From: Mycobacterium sp. 852002-10029_SCH5224772
Lineage (GTDB): Bacteria; Actinomycetota; Actinomycetes; Mycobacteriales; Mycobacteriaceae
DNA length: 64,000 bases
Assembly: GCF_001667315.1 (NCBI RefSeq)
Contig: NZ_LZHT01000041.1
Span: 1 to 64,000 of the forward strand
Reading direction: 5' to 3'
In this document: positions 1 to 7,890 of the stretch, in pieces
Position numbering within the stretch: position 1 is the stretch's first letter
Layout of the letters: each line of letters starts with the position of its first letter
The notes under the pieces: generated by a model
What the model was told of the DNA's origin: nothing
The model's database searches: none
What the model saw: the letters and a program-made list of their open reading frames with translations, nothing else
Program-made: the position numbers and the translations under genes

Positions 1-297
1 GCGCTGGCCGCCTGAGCGGCGTCTACATCGGATTGCCCGCCTTCTCCTCCTGCCGTTACGCGGCGTGCATCGTCGCCGGGCTACTGTCGATCCCGATGAC
101 GATCGACGTCTGGATGCAACACCCGACGCAGCGGTTCCTGCGCAGCGACATGCTGGCGTCCCTGCGGCGCTGGACGGGCGGGTCGATCCCCGATACCGAA
201 ATCCCGATCGAGGCGACCCTGGCGACGATGCACGCCGCGTAACGGCAGGAGGAGAAGGCGGGCAATCCGATGTAGACGCCGCTCAGGCGGCCAGCGC
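1..297. repeat. Perfect 77-bp inverted repeat flanking a 143-bp spacer
   Basis: Bases 1-77 are the exact reverse complement of 221-297. The left arm begins at the window edge, so the repeat may extend further out. Pairing stops abruptly inward at 78/220. The right arm carries the stop codon and last residues of the sugar-kinase gene that follows (bases 283-297). The left arm therefore holds an inverted copy of that gene end, suggesting an inverted duplication. Both arms contain the hairpin/GAGGAGGA element also found near 42,016 and 63,172. Confidence 0.95.
96..242 (+). pseudogene. Truncated amidohydrolase, N-terminal fragment
   Basis: An ATG at 96 opens a 48-residue reading frame beginning MTIDVWMQHP and containing SLRRWTGG. 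This resembles the start of mycobacterial amidohydrolase-2 proteins (Rv3510c type), which are several hundred residues long. The frame stops at 240-242, inside the right arm of the inverted repeat, just after residues ATMHAA. Family members keep similar residues there (ATLxxMDAA) and then continue. The break therefore lies where gene and repeat sequence coincide. It is probably a non-functional remnant. In M. tuberculosis an Rv3510c gene lies near fadD19, so the fragment may be local. The family call rests on about 45 residues. Confidence 0.6.
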
Positions 298-1053
298 GGC
301 GCGGGCGGCGGCGCCGGTCTGCCGCGCGTATCCGCCACCGAACAGCACGACATGGGCCAGCAGTCCGAAGAGCTGGTGCAGCCCGATACGGTTTCGCCAG
401 CCGGGTTGCAGCGGCCGCACCCGCTGATAACCGTCGATGATCGCGTCGTGATGCGGGCAGCCGAACAGCGCGAGCATCGCCAGGTCCGTCTCGCGGTGAC
501 CGCCGTGCGCGGCCGGGTCGATCAGCACCACGCCGCCGGGCGTCCACATCACATTGCCGCTCCACAGATCGCCGTGCAGCCGGGCCGGCGGGTCGTCGTC
601 GTCGAAATCTCCTGCGCGGCAACGCGCCGCGACGCCGTCGACAGCCTCGCGGGTCGCCGCGTCGAGCCCCGGCGCCGCGAGTTCGGCCATCGGGGCCAGC
701 CGCTCCTGCGCGTAGAACTCGCCCCAGCGCCGGTGTCCCCGCAGCGACATCGGCAGGGGCTGCGACAGCGGCCCGAAGAAGCCGGGGCCGTCCCACCCGT
801 CGGGCCCGGCGCCGAACGCCTTGGCGCCGGCGTCGTGCGTGATGGCCAGTTGGCCTCCGAACGCTCGCGCCGCCTCGGGGGTGGGGTTCACCGCATCGAG
901 GCGCCGCAGCGTCAGGCGCGTCGCGCTGACGGAGACGACCTGCGCGCACGGCACACCGCCGTCGACACCGGAAAGCCATTGCAGGCCCGCGGCTTCAGCC
1001 GCGAAGAAACCGGCGGGCGCGTCCGGATTGTGCTTGACGAAGTCGGTCGTCAC
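283..1053 (-). CDS. Fructosamine kinase / APH-like sugar kinase
   Basis: This 256-residue protein belongs to the fructosamine-3-kinase family, which phosphorylates ketoamine (glycated) groups with ATP in the cytosol. The C-terminal half shows the kinase catalytic loop LHGDLWSGNVMW followed by the metal-binding segment VVLIDPAAHGGHRETDLAM. Length is slightly below the usual 280-290. The start is the GTG at 1053, which overlaps the fadD19 stop as GTGA and implies translational coupling. Its place directly behind a KstR-controlled sterol CoA ligase is unexpected; the real substrate is unknown. The C-terminal codons lie in the 77-bp inverted repeat. Confidence 0.8.
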   Translation of the reverse strand: MTTDFVKHNPDAPAGFFAAEAAGLQWLSGVDGGVPCAQVVSVSATRLTLRRLDAVNPTPEAARAFGGQLAITHDAGAKAFGAGPDGWDGPGFFGPLSQPLPMSLRGHRRWGEFYAQERLAPMAELAAPGLDAATREAVDGVAARCRAGDFDDDDPPARLHGDLWSGNVMWTPGGVVLIDPAAHGGHRETDLAMLALFGCPHHDAIIDGYQRVRPLQPGWRNRIGLHQLFGLLAHVVLFGGGYARQTGAAARAALAA

Positions 1054-2708
1054 GCACCGGTCGCCGCGTGAGCGGCGTGCACGTCGTCGGCCGGGCGGGC
1101 CTCGGTCTGCTCCTTGGCCCAGCGGTAGTCCGGTTTGCCCGCGGGCGAACGCTTGACCTCGTCGACCAGCCACAGGCTGCGCGGCACCTTGTATCCCGCG
1201 ATCTCGGAACGCACGAAGGCATCCAGCTCCGACAGCGCGGGCCGCGTCCCCGGCCGCGGCTGGACGACGGCGGCGACGTGCTGGCCGTACCGGGCGTCAG
1301 GCACGCCCACCACCAGGGCGTCGAAGACGTCGGGGTGCCCCTTGAGCGCGGCCTCGACCTCCTCGGGGTAGATCTTCTCGCCGCCGCTGTTGATCGACAC
1401 CGAGCCGCGGCCCAGCATCGTGACGGTGCCGTCCTCCTCGACCGTCGCGAAGTCGCCGGGGATCGCGTAGCGCACACCGTTGATGGTCTTGAACGTCTCG
1501 GCCGTCTTCTTCTCGTCCTTGTAGTAGCCGACGGGAATGTTGCCCTTCTTGGCAATGAAGCCGCGCACACCGGAGCCGGGCTTGACCTCGTTGCCGTCCT
1601 CGTCGAGCACCACGGTGCGGTGGTCGATCGTCACGCGCGGGCCACCGGCGTGCGGCGCGTCCTTAGCGACGACGCTGGTGCCGCCGAACCCGGTTTCCGA
1701 AGACCCGATGGAGTCGGTGATGACCCGGTTGGGCAGCAGCTCGAGGAACTTCTCCTTGATGCTCGGCGAGAACAGCGCCGCGGTGGAGGCGAGCAGGAAC
1801 AGCGAGGACAGGTCGTACTCGTTGCCTTTGTCCTGGTGTGCCAGCAGCGCGTCGAGCAGGGGCCGCGCCATGGCGTCGCCGGTGAAGAACAGCAGGTTCA
1901 CCTTGTGGTCGTGGATCGTGCGCCACACCTCGTCGGCGTTGAATTCCGGTGCCAGCACGGTCGTTTGGCCCGAGAAGATCGACATCCAGGTGGCCGACTG
2001 GGTGGCGCCGTGGATCATCGGCGGAATGGGGTGGCGGACCATCGGCGGGTTGGCCGCGGCGGCCTTGGCCAGGTCGTATTCGTCCTTGACGAATTCGCCT
2101 GTGGCGAAGTCGGTTCCACCGAACAGCACCCGGTAGATGTCCTCGTGGCGCCACATCACGCCCTTCGGGAAGCCGGTGGTGCCTCCGGTGTAGAGCAGGT
2201 AGATGTCGTCGGCGCTGCGCTCACCGAAGTCACGTTCCGGTGAGCTCTGCGCGATCGCCGAGTAGAACTCGACGCCGCCGTAGCGGCCGAAGTCGTTGTC
2301 GCTGCCGTCCTCGACGACCAGGATCGTCTTGACGTTGGGCGTATCGGGCAACACGTTGGCCACCCGATCGGAGTACTGGCGCTCGTGCACCAGCGCGACC
2401 ATGTCGGAGTTCTCGAACAGGTAGCGCAGCTCGCCCTCGACGTAGCGGTAGTTGACGTTCACCAGGATGGCGCCCGCCTTGACGATGCCGAGCATCGCGA
2501 TGACGATCTCGATGCGGTTACGGCAATACAGCCCGACCTTGTCGTCCTTTTTCACCCCCTGCTCCATCAGGTAGTGAGCCAGGCGGTTGGCCTTCTCCTC
2601 TAGCTGGGCATAGGTCAACTTCTCGTCGCCGCAGATCAGGGCGACACGGTCGGGCACAGCGTCGATGGCGTGCTCTGCAAGATCGGCAATATTCAAGGCC
2701 ACGGCCAC
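1050..2708 (-). CDS. fadD19: Steroid side-chain acyl-CoA ligase FadD19
   Basis: This ATP-dependent ligase joins CoA to C24-branched or C26 sterol side-chain acids before beta-oxidation. The 552-residue ANL-superfamily protein shows the P-loop [13 protein letters not shown] near residue 180, a central SSETGFGG motif and the C-terminal adenylation lysine in [10 protein letters not shown]. It closely matches my recollection of M. tuberculosis Rv3515c (548 aa). The start is the GTG at 2708 ([10 protein letters not shown]), matching the recalled ortholog start. A KstR operator lies 5 nt upstream, so the mRNA may be leaderless. It is divergent from echA19 and overlaps the downstream sugar kinase by 4 nt. 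Confidence 0.95.
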   Translation of the reverse strand: MAVALNIADLAEHAIDAVPDRVALICGDEKLTYAQLEEKANRLAHYLMEQGVKKDDKVGLYCRNRIEIVIAMLGIVKAGAILVNVNYRYVEGELRYLFENSDMVALVHERQYSDRVANVLPDTPNVKTILVVEDGSDNDFGRYGGVEFYSAIAQSSPERDFGERSADDIYLLYTGGTTGFPKGVMWRHEDIYRVLFGGTDFATGEFVKDEYDLAKAAAANPPMVRHPIPPMIHGATQSATWMSIFSGQTTVLAPEFNADEVWRTIHDHKVNLLFFTGDAMARPLLDALLAHQDKGNEYDLSSLFLLASTAALFSPSIKEKFLELLPNRVITDSIGSSETGFGGTSVVAKDAPHAGGPRVTIDHRTVVLDEDGNEVKPGSGVRGFIAKKGNIPVGYYKDEKKTAETFKTINGVRYAIPGDFATVEEDGTVTMLGRGSVSINSGGEKIYPEEVEAALKGHPDVFDALVVGVPDARYGQHVAAVVQPRPGTRPALSELDAFVRSEIAGYKVPRSLWLVDEVKRSPAGKPDYRWAKEQTEARPADDVHAAHAATGA

Positions 2709-2713
2709 CAAAT

Positions 2714-2727
2714 TAGAACGTGTTACA
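2714..2727. promoter_or_regulatory. KstR operator between fadD19 and echA19
   Basis: TAGAACGTGTTACA matches the KstR consensus TnnAACnnGTTnnA. It lies between the divergent fadD19 and echA19 starts, 5 nt from the fadD19 GTG, and should repress both until a steroid-CoA inducer is present. Confidence 0.9.
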
Positions 2728-2772
2728 TTTCGAGGCAAGCTCGTGCCCATTGTCGAGGGAAAGGCGGTAGCC

Positions 2773-3615
2773 GTGTCCGTGGAGAATGCCGGAACCCCAG
2801 CAAACACAGAAAACGGGCAGACCGGCCCCGCTGAAGCCGATGCGCTGGTGGAACAGCGTGGTCACACCCTCATCGTGACCATGAACCGGCCGCACCGTCG
2901 CAACGCCCTGAGCACCGAAATGATGGAAATCATGGTCCAGGCCTGGGACCGCGTGGACAACGATCCCGACATCCGTTGCTGCATCCTGACCGGCGCCGGT
3001 GGCTACTTCTGCGCGGGCATGGACCTCAAGGCAGCAACCCAGAAGCCGCCGGGTGAGTCATTCAAGGACGGCAGCTACGACCCGTCGCGAATCGACGCCC
3101 TGCTGAAGGGCCGGCGCCTGACCAAGCCGCTCATCGCGGCCGTCGAAGGCCCGGCCATCGCCGGGGGCACCGAGATCCTGCAGGGCACCGACATCCGGGT
3201 CGCCGGTGAGAGCGCCAAATTCGGCATCTCCGAGGCCAAGTGGAGCCTGTACCCGATGGGCGGGTCCGCGGTGCGACTGGTGCGCCAGATCCCCTACACG
3301 GTGGCGTGCGACCTGCTGCTGACCGGACGGCACATCACCGCCGCCGAGGCCAAGGACATGGGCCTGATCGGCCACGTCGTTCCCGACGGGCAGGCGCTGG
3401 CCAAGGCGCTCGAGATCGCCGAGGTGATCGAGAACAACGGGCCCTTGGCCGTGCAGGCGATTCTCAAAACGATCCGCGAGACCGAGGGCATGCACGAGGA
3501 AGAGGCCTTCAAGCCCGACACCGCCAACGGGATACCGGTGTTCCTCTCCGAGGACTCCAAGGAAGGCCCCCGGGCGTTCGCCGAGAAGCGCAAGCCCAAC
3601 TTCCAAAACCGCTAA
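2773..3615 (+). CDS. echA19: Enoyl-CoA hydratase EchA19
   Basis: This crotonase-fold hydratase adds water to the unsaturated CoA ester in steroid side-chain beta-oxidation. The 280-residue protein has the oxyanion-hole motifs [16 protein letters not shown] and [16 protein letters not shown] and the C-terminal [17 protein letters not shown] typical of Rv3516 (263 aa). GTG at 2773 was chosen because a GAGGGAAAGG ribosome site precedes it. An alternative GTG lies at 2743, and the N-terminal 20 or so residues are poorly conserved. It shares the KstR operator at 2714 with fadD19. Confidence 0.92.
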   Translation: MSVENAGTPANTENGQTGPAEADALVEQRGHTLIVTMNRPHRRNALSTEMMEIMVQAWDRVDNDPDIRCCILTGAGGYFCAGMDLKAATQKPPGESFKDGSYDPSRIDALLKGRRLTKPLIAAVEGPAIAGGTEILQGTDIRVAGESAKFGISEAKWSLYPMGGSAVRLVRQIPYTVACDLLLTGRHITAAEAKDMGLIGHVVPDGQALAKALEIAEVIENNGPLAVQAILKTIRETEGMHEEEAFKPDTANGIPVFLSEDSKEGPRAFAEKRKPNFQNR

Positions 3616-3633
3616 ACCGGCGCCGGCCCCTTT

Positions 3634-3747
3634 GCGCCGAACGTGACGTCACGGCGGCTTTTCGGCTGATTTTTCGCCCTCCTTTTCGCCGAACGTGCAC
3701 CCACGGCGAATTTCGGCCGAGATTTTCGCGCTCAGTGCACGTTCGAC
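3634..3747. repeat. 56-bp palindromic element, copy 1, plus a partial upstream copy
   Basis: Arms CGAACGTGCAC (3690-3700) and GTGCACGTTCG (3735-3745) are perfect complements with 56 bp from end to end. A degenerate left arm lies at 3634-3655, suggesting a second, decayed copy. It sits between the echA19 stop and the DUF559 gene start. Confidence 0.85.
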
Positions 3748-3780
3748 GAGCTTGTCGGGGCTCTGCGGCACACTCCCGCC

Positions 3781-4656
3781 ATGCGAGAGCCGTTCATCGG
3801 TAGCGAGGCCGTCGCATCCGGCCTGGTGACCCCGTACGCGCTGCGGAGCCGGTTCGTCAAAGTTCATCCCGACGTGTACGTCCCGGCCCACACCGCGCTC
3901 ACCCCCGGATTGCGCGCTCAGTCGGCTTGGCTGTGGTCTCGTCGGCGCGGTGTCGTCGCGGGCAGATCCGCGGCAGCCCTGTACGGGACGAAATGGATCG
4001 ATGACCGCGCACCTGCCGAGCTGCTTTACGGGTACCGGCGTCCGCCCAGTGGCATTCACACGTGGTCAGATCGGCTGAGCGGCGGCGAGATACAAACGAT
4101 CGCCGGCATGCCGGTGACTACGCCCGCGCGGACAGCTCTCGACATCGCCTGTCGCTATCCCGTCGAGCGGGCTGTCGCAGCGATCGACGCGCTGTCGCGC
4201 GCAACCGATCTCAAGGTGAGCGAGGTCGAGCTACTCGCCGAACGCTACCGAGGCCGCCGCGGCATCGCCCGTGCGCGCATCGCGCTGCCGCTTGTCGACG
4301 CGGGCGCCGAGTCTCCCCGCGAAACCTGGTTGCGCCTTCTGCTGGTGCGCGCGGGTTTCCCGACGCCGCAGACGCAGATACCGGTTTACGACGCGTATGG
4401 CTTCCTGATCGCCGCGCTCGACATGGGCTGGGAAGACATCAAGTTGGCCATCGAGTACGAAGGCGATCACCACCGCTTCGACCAACGACAATTCAACAAG
4501 GACATCCGGCGTGCGGAGGCGCTCGCTGAGCTGGGTTGGACCAACGTGCGGATCACGGTTGAAGACACGCCAGGCGGCATCATCGGCCGGGTGGCAGCGG
4601 CCTGGCAGCGTCGAACGTGCACTCAGCGCGAGGATTTGGCGAAAATCTCGCCGTGA
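3781..4656 (+). CDS. DUF559 / AbiEi-like endonuclease-fold protein
   Basis: This 291-residue protein has an N-terminal AbiEi-like winged-helix region (about 1-170) and a C-terminal DUF559/Vsr-like nuclease fold. The nuclease core shows ALDMGWEDIKLAIEYEGDHH with D214, E225 and E227 placed like PD-(D/E)xK catalytic residues. Activity is not established. A paralog on the other strand lies at 23,098-23,931. The last 14 residues (278-291) are encoded by palindromic element copy 2, which also supplies the stop codon. Copy 1 lies just upstream, so the gene sits between two palindromes. It is not part of steroid catabolism. A stand-alone toxin-antitoxin or repair role is possible. Confidence 0.75.
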   Translation: MREPFIGSEAVASGLVTPYALRSRFVKVHPDVYVPAHTALTPGLRAQSAWLWSRRRGVVAGRSAAALYGTKWIDDRAPAELLYGYRRPPSGIHTWSDRLSGGEIQTIAGMPVTTPARTALDIACRYPVERAVAAIDALSRATDLKVSEVELLAERYRGRRGIARARIALPLVDAGAESPRETWLRLLLVRAGFPTPQTQIPVYDAYGFLIAALDMGWEDIKLAIEYEGDHHRFDQRQFNKDIRRAEALAELGWTNVRITVEDTPGGIIGRVAAAWQRRTCTQREDLAKISP

Positions 4657-4670
4657 GAGCACGCTCGGCG
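4611..4670. repeat. 56-bp palindromic element, copy 2
   Basis: Left arm CGAACGTGCAC (4612-4622) pairs with a slightly degenerate right arm GAGCACGCTCG (4657-4667), again 56 bp end to end. It spans the 3' end and stop of the DUF559 gene and lies 19 nt from the convergent cyp142 stop. A bidirectional terminator role is possible. Confidence 0.85.
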
Positions 4671-4688
4671 AAAGGGGCTCAAACGCAA

Positions 4689-5909
4689 TCAGCCCAGCAG
4701 CGGCGCGCTCGGGGTGAACACCACCGGCATGGCCTCCAGGCCGCTGACGAAGTTCGCCCGCCGCAGGGGCAGGGTCGAGTCGTCGGCCAGTCTCAGATCC
4801 GGCAGCCGCTTGAGCACCCGCTCGGTCATCATCGACAGCTCCAGCCGCGCCAGCTGGTTCCCCAGGCAGAAGTGCGTGCCGAATCCGAAAGCCATGTGGC
4901 TGTTCGGGTTTCGCCGGATGTCGAAGCTGTCCGGATTCTCGAACGTCGTCTCGTCGAAGTTGCCCGACTCGAACAGCAGCATGATCTTCTCGCCCTCGCG
5001 CAGCGAGGTCCCGTGGAATTCGGTGTCCGCGGTCACTGTCCGGCACATGTTCTTGACCGGCGACGTCCAGCGCAGCATCTCCTCGATGGCGCATTGCAGC
5101 AACGAGGGATCGCGCACCAGGGCGTCCCACTGATCGCGGTGGCGCACCAGCTGTTCGGTGCCGCCGCTCAGTGTGTGCCGGGTGGTTTCGTCGCCGCCGA
5201 TGAGGATGAGCAGCGTCTCCATCACGATCTCGTCGTCGGACATCCGCTGCCCCTCCACCTCGGCGTTCACCAGGATGGAGAACAGGTCATCGGTGGGCTC
5301 GGCGCGCCGCTTGGTGATGATGTCCGTGGTGAATTCGGTGTAGGCGGCGAAGGCGGCCATTACTGCCTGGGCTTCGTCCGACGTGGGGTCGATGTGCGAG
5401 CTCAGCCCGCTGACCAGGTCGTCGGACCATTTCAGCAGCATGCCGCGTTCGGTGGGCAGCACGCCCAGCATGTCGCCGATCACCGCCATCGGCAGTGGGG
5501 CGGCGATATCGCGGACGAAGTCACACTCGCCCCGCTCACACACCGCGTCGATCAGGGTGTCGCACAGCCTCGCGATGGAAGGCTCCTTCTCCTTCACCCG
5601 CTTGCGGGTGAAGCCCGCGTTGACCAGCTTGCGTCGCAACAGGTGCGCGGGATCGTCCATGTCGATCATGTAGGGCATTCCCGGCTGATCGGGACGGATG
5701 CCGCCCGTGCTGGAGAACAACTCCGGATTGCGCTCGGCGTCGAGGATGGCTTGATAAGTGGTGGCACCGGCCAGGCCGTTGCGATCCCGAAATATCGGCT
5801 GGTTGGCGCGCATCCAGCGATAGGCCTCGCGTGAGGTATGACGGTCGGCATAGAAATTGCCATCGGTCAGATCGATGTTCGAGATTGCTTCCGGGGTGGT
5901 CGAAGTCAT
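4689..5909 (-). CDS. cyp142: Cytochrome P450 CYP142, steroid C26/C27 oxidase
   Basis: CYP142 oxidises the terminal methyl of cholesterol or cholestenone to alcohol and acid, backing up CYP125. The 406-residue protein carries the I-helix oxygen-activation motif GGDETTRHTLSGG and the heme-thiolate motif FGFGTHFCLGNQLARLE with C348 as predicted ligand. The start is the ATG at 5909 (MTSTTPEAISNIDL). It is divergent from the acetoacetate-decarboxylase-like gene. Only a weak KstR-like sequence (ACGAACGGATTACA, 5929-5942) lies between them. Its 3' end faces the DUF559 gene. Confidence 0.93.
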   Translation of the reverse strand: MTSTTPEAISNIDLTDGNFYADRHTSREAYRWMRANQPIFRDRNGLAGATTYQAILDAERNPELFSSTGGIRPDQPGMPYMIDMDDPAHLLRRKLVNAGFTRKRVKEKEPSIARLCDTLIDAVCERGECDFVRDIAAPLPMAVIGDMLGVLPTERGMLLKWSDDLVSGLSSHIDPTSDEAQAVMAAFAAYTEFTTDIITKRRAEPTDDLFSILVNAEVEGQRMSDDEIVMETLLILIGGDETTRHTLSGGTEQLVRHRDQWDALVRDPSLLQCAIEEMLRWTSPVKNMCRTVTADTEFHGTSLREGEKIMLLFESGNFDETTFENPDSFDIRRNPNSHMAFGFGTHFCLGNQLARLELSMMTERVLKRLPDLRLADDSTLPLRRANFVSGLEAMPVVFTPSAPLLG

Positions 5910-5951
5910 CTATAGCCTCCAAATGTTGACGAACGGATTACAGTAAGCGGC

Positions 5952-6674
5952 ATGGCTGAGTCACAACACGTCGTTGCGGGGACAGTCCTCACCATGCCGG
6001 TGCGGATACGAAAAGCGGACGTGCACACCGCGATGTTTTCGGTCGATGCCCAAGCGGCACAACGGCTTATCGATTACAGCGGCCTGAAAGTCTGTCAGCA
6101 CCGGCCGGGCCGGGCGGTGGTCAACCTGATGCTGGCCCGCTATATCGACGGCGACCTGGGCCAGTACCACGAATTCGGCACCTGCGTGATGGTCAATCCG
6201 CCCGGTTCGACGGCGCGCGGCTGGCGGGCGCTGGGCGATGCGGCCGCGTTCATCCACCATCTGCCGGTCGACCAGAGCTTCACCCTGGAAGCGGGGCGCT
6301 CCATCTGGGGATTCCCGAAGATCATGGCGGACTTCACCATTCGCGAGCACGGCGGGTTCGGGTTCGACGTCAGCGCCGACGGCGCGCACATCGCCGGCAT
6401 CGACTTCGCCCGCGGATTGCCGGTGCCGTCGATCTTCACGTCGCGGCCGCAGGTGCTCAAGACCTACACCTTCGCCGACGGCATCACCCGGGAAGTGCCC
6501 TGGGAGATGCAGGTGCGCGGCATGCGCGGCCGGCTCGGCGGCGCGACGCTGCGACTGGGCGATCACGCCTACGCCAAGGAGCTGGCGTCGCTGGGCCTGC
6601 CAAAGCGGGCGATGATCTCTGGATCTGTCGGCCACGTCGAGATGACATTCGGCGACGCCCACCCGCTCGGCTGA
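5952..6674 (+). CDS. Acetoacetate decarboxylase-family protein (Rv3519 type)
   Basis: This 240-residue protein has the acetoacetate decarboxylase fold. The catalytic-type segment LEAGRSIWGFPK places a conserved lysine at K123, expected to form a Schiff base with a keto substrate. The family includes decarboxylases, aldolases and dehydratases, so the reaction is uncertain. The neighbourhood suggests a keto intermediate of steroid breakdown. It is divergent from cyp142 and convergent with the luciferase-like gene. Two consensus KstR operators lie beyond its 3' end rather than upstream. Confidence 0.8.
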   Translation: MAESQHVVAGTVLTMPVRIRKADVHTAMFSVDAQAAQRLIDYSGLKVCQHRPGRAVVNLMLARYIDGDLGQYHEFGTCVMVNPPGSTARGWRALGDAAAFIHHLPVDQSFTLEAGRSIWGFPKIMADFTIREHGGFGFDVSADGAHIAGIDFARGLPVPSIFTSRPQVLKTYTFADGITREVPWEMQVRGMRGRLGGATLRLGDHAYAKELASLGLPKRAMISGSVGHVEMTFGDAHPLG

Positions 6675-6726
6675 CCGGCCGGACCGCGCGCTCCGCATCG
6701 TCGTCGGGCGTGTCATCCGGACAATC

Positions 6727-6740
6727 TAGAACGCGTTCTA
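6727..6740. promoter_or_regulatory. KstR operator, first of a pair, between convergent genes
   Basis: TAGAACGCGTTCTA is a perfect palindromic match to the KstR consensus. It lies 53 nt beyond the stop of the Rv3519-type gene and 51 nt from the stop of the convergent luciferase-like gene, so no annotated promoter is adjacent. Confidence 0.85.
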
Positions 6741-6758
6741 AGCCGCTGGCAAGAAAAA

Positions 6759-6772
6759 TAGAACGTGTTCTA
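6759..6772. promoter_or_regulatory. KstR operator, second of a pair, between convergent genes
   Basis: TAGAACGTGTTCTA is a perfect KstR site, centred 32 bp (about three helical turns) from the first. It lies between convergent gene ends, so its target transcript is unknown. Confidence 0.85.
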
Positions 6773-6790
6773 GTTCGTCATGCGGGCCGC

Positions 6791-7822
6791 TCAGATCAGG
6801 GCAGCCAGCTCGCGGACCTGCTCTGTACTGCGGCCGGACACCACCATCATGGTCACGCCGGCGGCCTCCCAGGCCTTGATCTGCTTACGCACGTAGTCGA
6901 CGTCGCCGACGATCGCGGCGTCGTCGATCACCTCGTCGGGGATGATCTCCGCCGCCTTGTCCTTCTGGTTGCTGCGGAACAGCTTGGTGACGTCGTCGAC
7001 CACCTCGGAGTAGCCCATCCGGCGGTACACGTCGGCGTGGAAGTTGGTGTCCTCGGCGCCCATCCCGCCCATGTACAACGCGATGTAGGGCTTCATGGCC
7101 GCGAACGCGGCGCCGCGGTCCTCGGTGATCACGATGTTGGCCGTCGCGCAGATCTCGAAGTCCTCGCGGCTGCGGCGTGCGCCCGGGCGGGCGAACCCCT
7201 CGTCCAGCCACTCGTTGTAGGTGTGGGCCATGCGCGGGGTGTAGAAGATCGGCAACCAGCCGTCACAGATCTCGGCGGCCAGCGCGACATTCTTCGGCCC
7301 CTCGGCGCCCAGCATGATGGGGATGTCGGCACGCAGCGGATGGGTGATCGGCTTGAGCGGCTTGCCCAGGCCGGTGGTGCCCTCGCCAGTCCTCGGCAGC
7401 GGGTAGTGGGGGCCGTCGCTGGTCACCGGCGCCTCGCGCGCCCACACCTGCCGGATGATGTCGATGTATTCGCGCGTACGGGCCAGCGGCTTGGGGAACG
7501 ACTGGCCGTACCAGCCCTCGACCACCTGCGGTCCGGAGACGCCCAGCCCGAGGATATGCCGCCCGCCGGACAGGTGGTCGAGCGTCAGAGCCGCCATGGC
7601 GCAGGCCGTCGGCGTGCGGGCGGACAGCTGAACCACCGAGGTGCCCAGCCGCACCCGGGACGTCGACGAACCCAGCCAGGCCAGCGGTGTGTACGCGTCC
7701 GAACCCCAGGCCTCGGCGGTGAAGACGGCGTCGTATCCGGCCTCCTCGGCAGCGGCGACGAGCTCGCCGTGGTTCTGCGGCGGCTGAGCGCCCCAATATC
7801 CCAACTGCAATCCCAGCTTCAT
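6791..7822 (-). CDS. LLM-class F420-dependent oxidoreductase (Rv3520c type)
   Basis: This 343-residue TIM-barrel protein of the luciferase-like monooxygenase superfamily is expected to use cofactor F420. Supporting segments are LGLQLGYWGAQPP at the N-terminus, HILGLGVSGPQVVEGWYG in the middle and PIMLGAEGPKNVALAAEICDG in the cofactor region. The start is the ATG at 7822 (MKLGLQLG), preceded by a GAAAGGG ribosome site. It is divergent from the DUF35 gene and shares the KstR operator at 7868, so it is probably a steroid-pathway redox enzyme of unknown substrate. Confidence 0.88.
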   Translation of the reverse strand: MKLGLQLGYWGAQPPQNHGELVAAAEEAGYDAVFTAEAWGSDAYTPLAWLGSSTSRVRLGTSVVQLSARTPTACAMAALTLDHLSGGRHILGLGVSGPQVVEGWYGQSFPKPLARTREYIDIIRQVWAREAPVTSDGPHYPLPRTGEGTTGLGKPLKPITHPLRADIPIMLGAEGPKNVALAAEICDGWLPIFYTPRMAHTYNEWLDEGFARPGARRSREDFEICATANIVITEDRGAAFAAMKPYIALYMGGMGAEDTNFHADVYRRMGYSEVVDDVTKLFRSNQKDKAAEIIPDEVIDDAAIVGDVDYVRKQIKAWEAAGVTMMVVSGRSTEQVRELAALI

Positions 7823-7867
7823 CGTCTTGGCCCTTTCAAGAGGTAGACCCGATGTTGAATCCGTTCT

Positions 7868-7881
7868 TAGAACCTGTTCTA
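7868..7881. promoter_or_regulatory. KstR operator for the Rv3520c/Rv3521-type pair
   Basis: TAGAACCTGTTCTA matches the KstR consensus. It lies between divergent starts at 7822 and 7891. It argues against any downstream-gene start before 7882. Confidence 0.9.
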
Positions 7882-7890
7882 CTCGATGGC

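Noticed and set aside
4617..5834. Long open frame opposite cyp142 on the + strand
   Set aside because: It mirrors cyp142 codons, is rich in His/Arg/Gln typical of antisense frames in high-GC DNA, and matches no family. cyp142 has clear P450 motifs.
5929..5942. KstR-like sequence between cyp142 and the Rv3519-type gene
   Set aside because: ACGAACGGATTACA departs from the consensus at the first base and in the GTT half, so it was not called as an operator.
7852..7890. Upstream start for the DUF35 gene at 7852
   Set aside because: This would put the KstR operator inside the coding region and add residues (LNPFLEPVLL) encoded by the operator itself.
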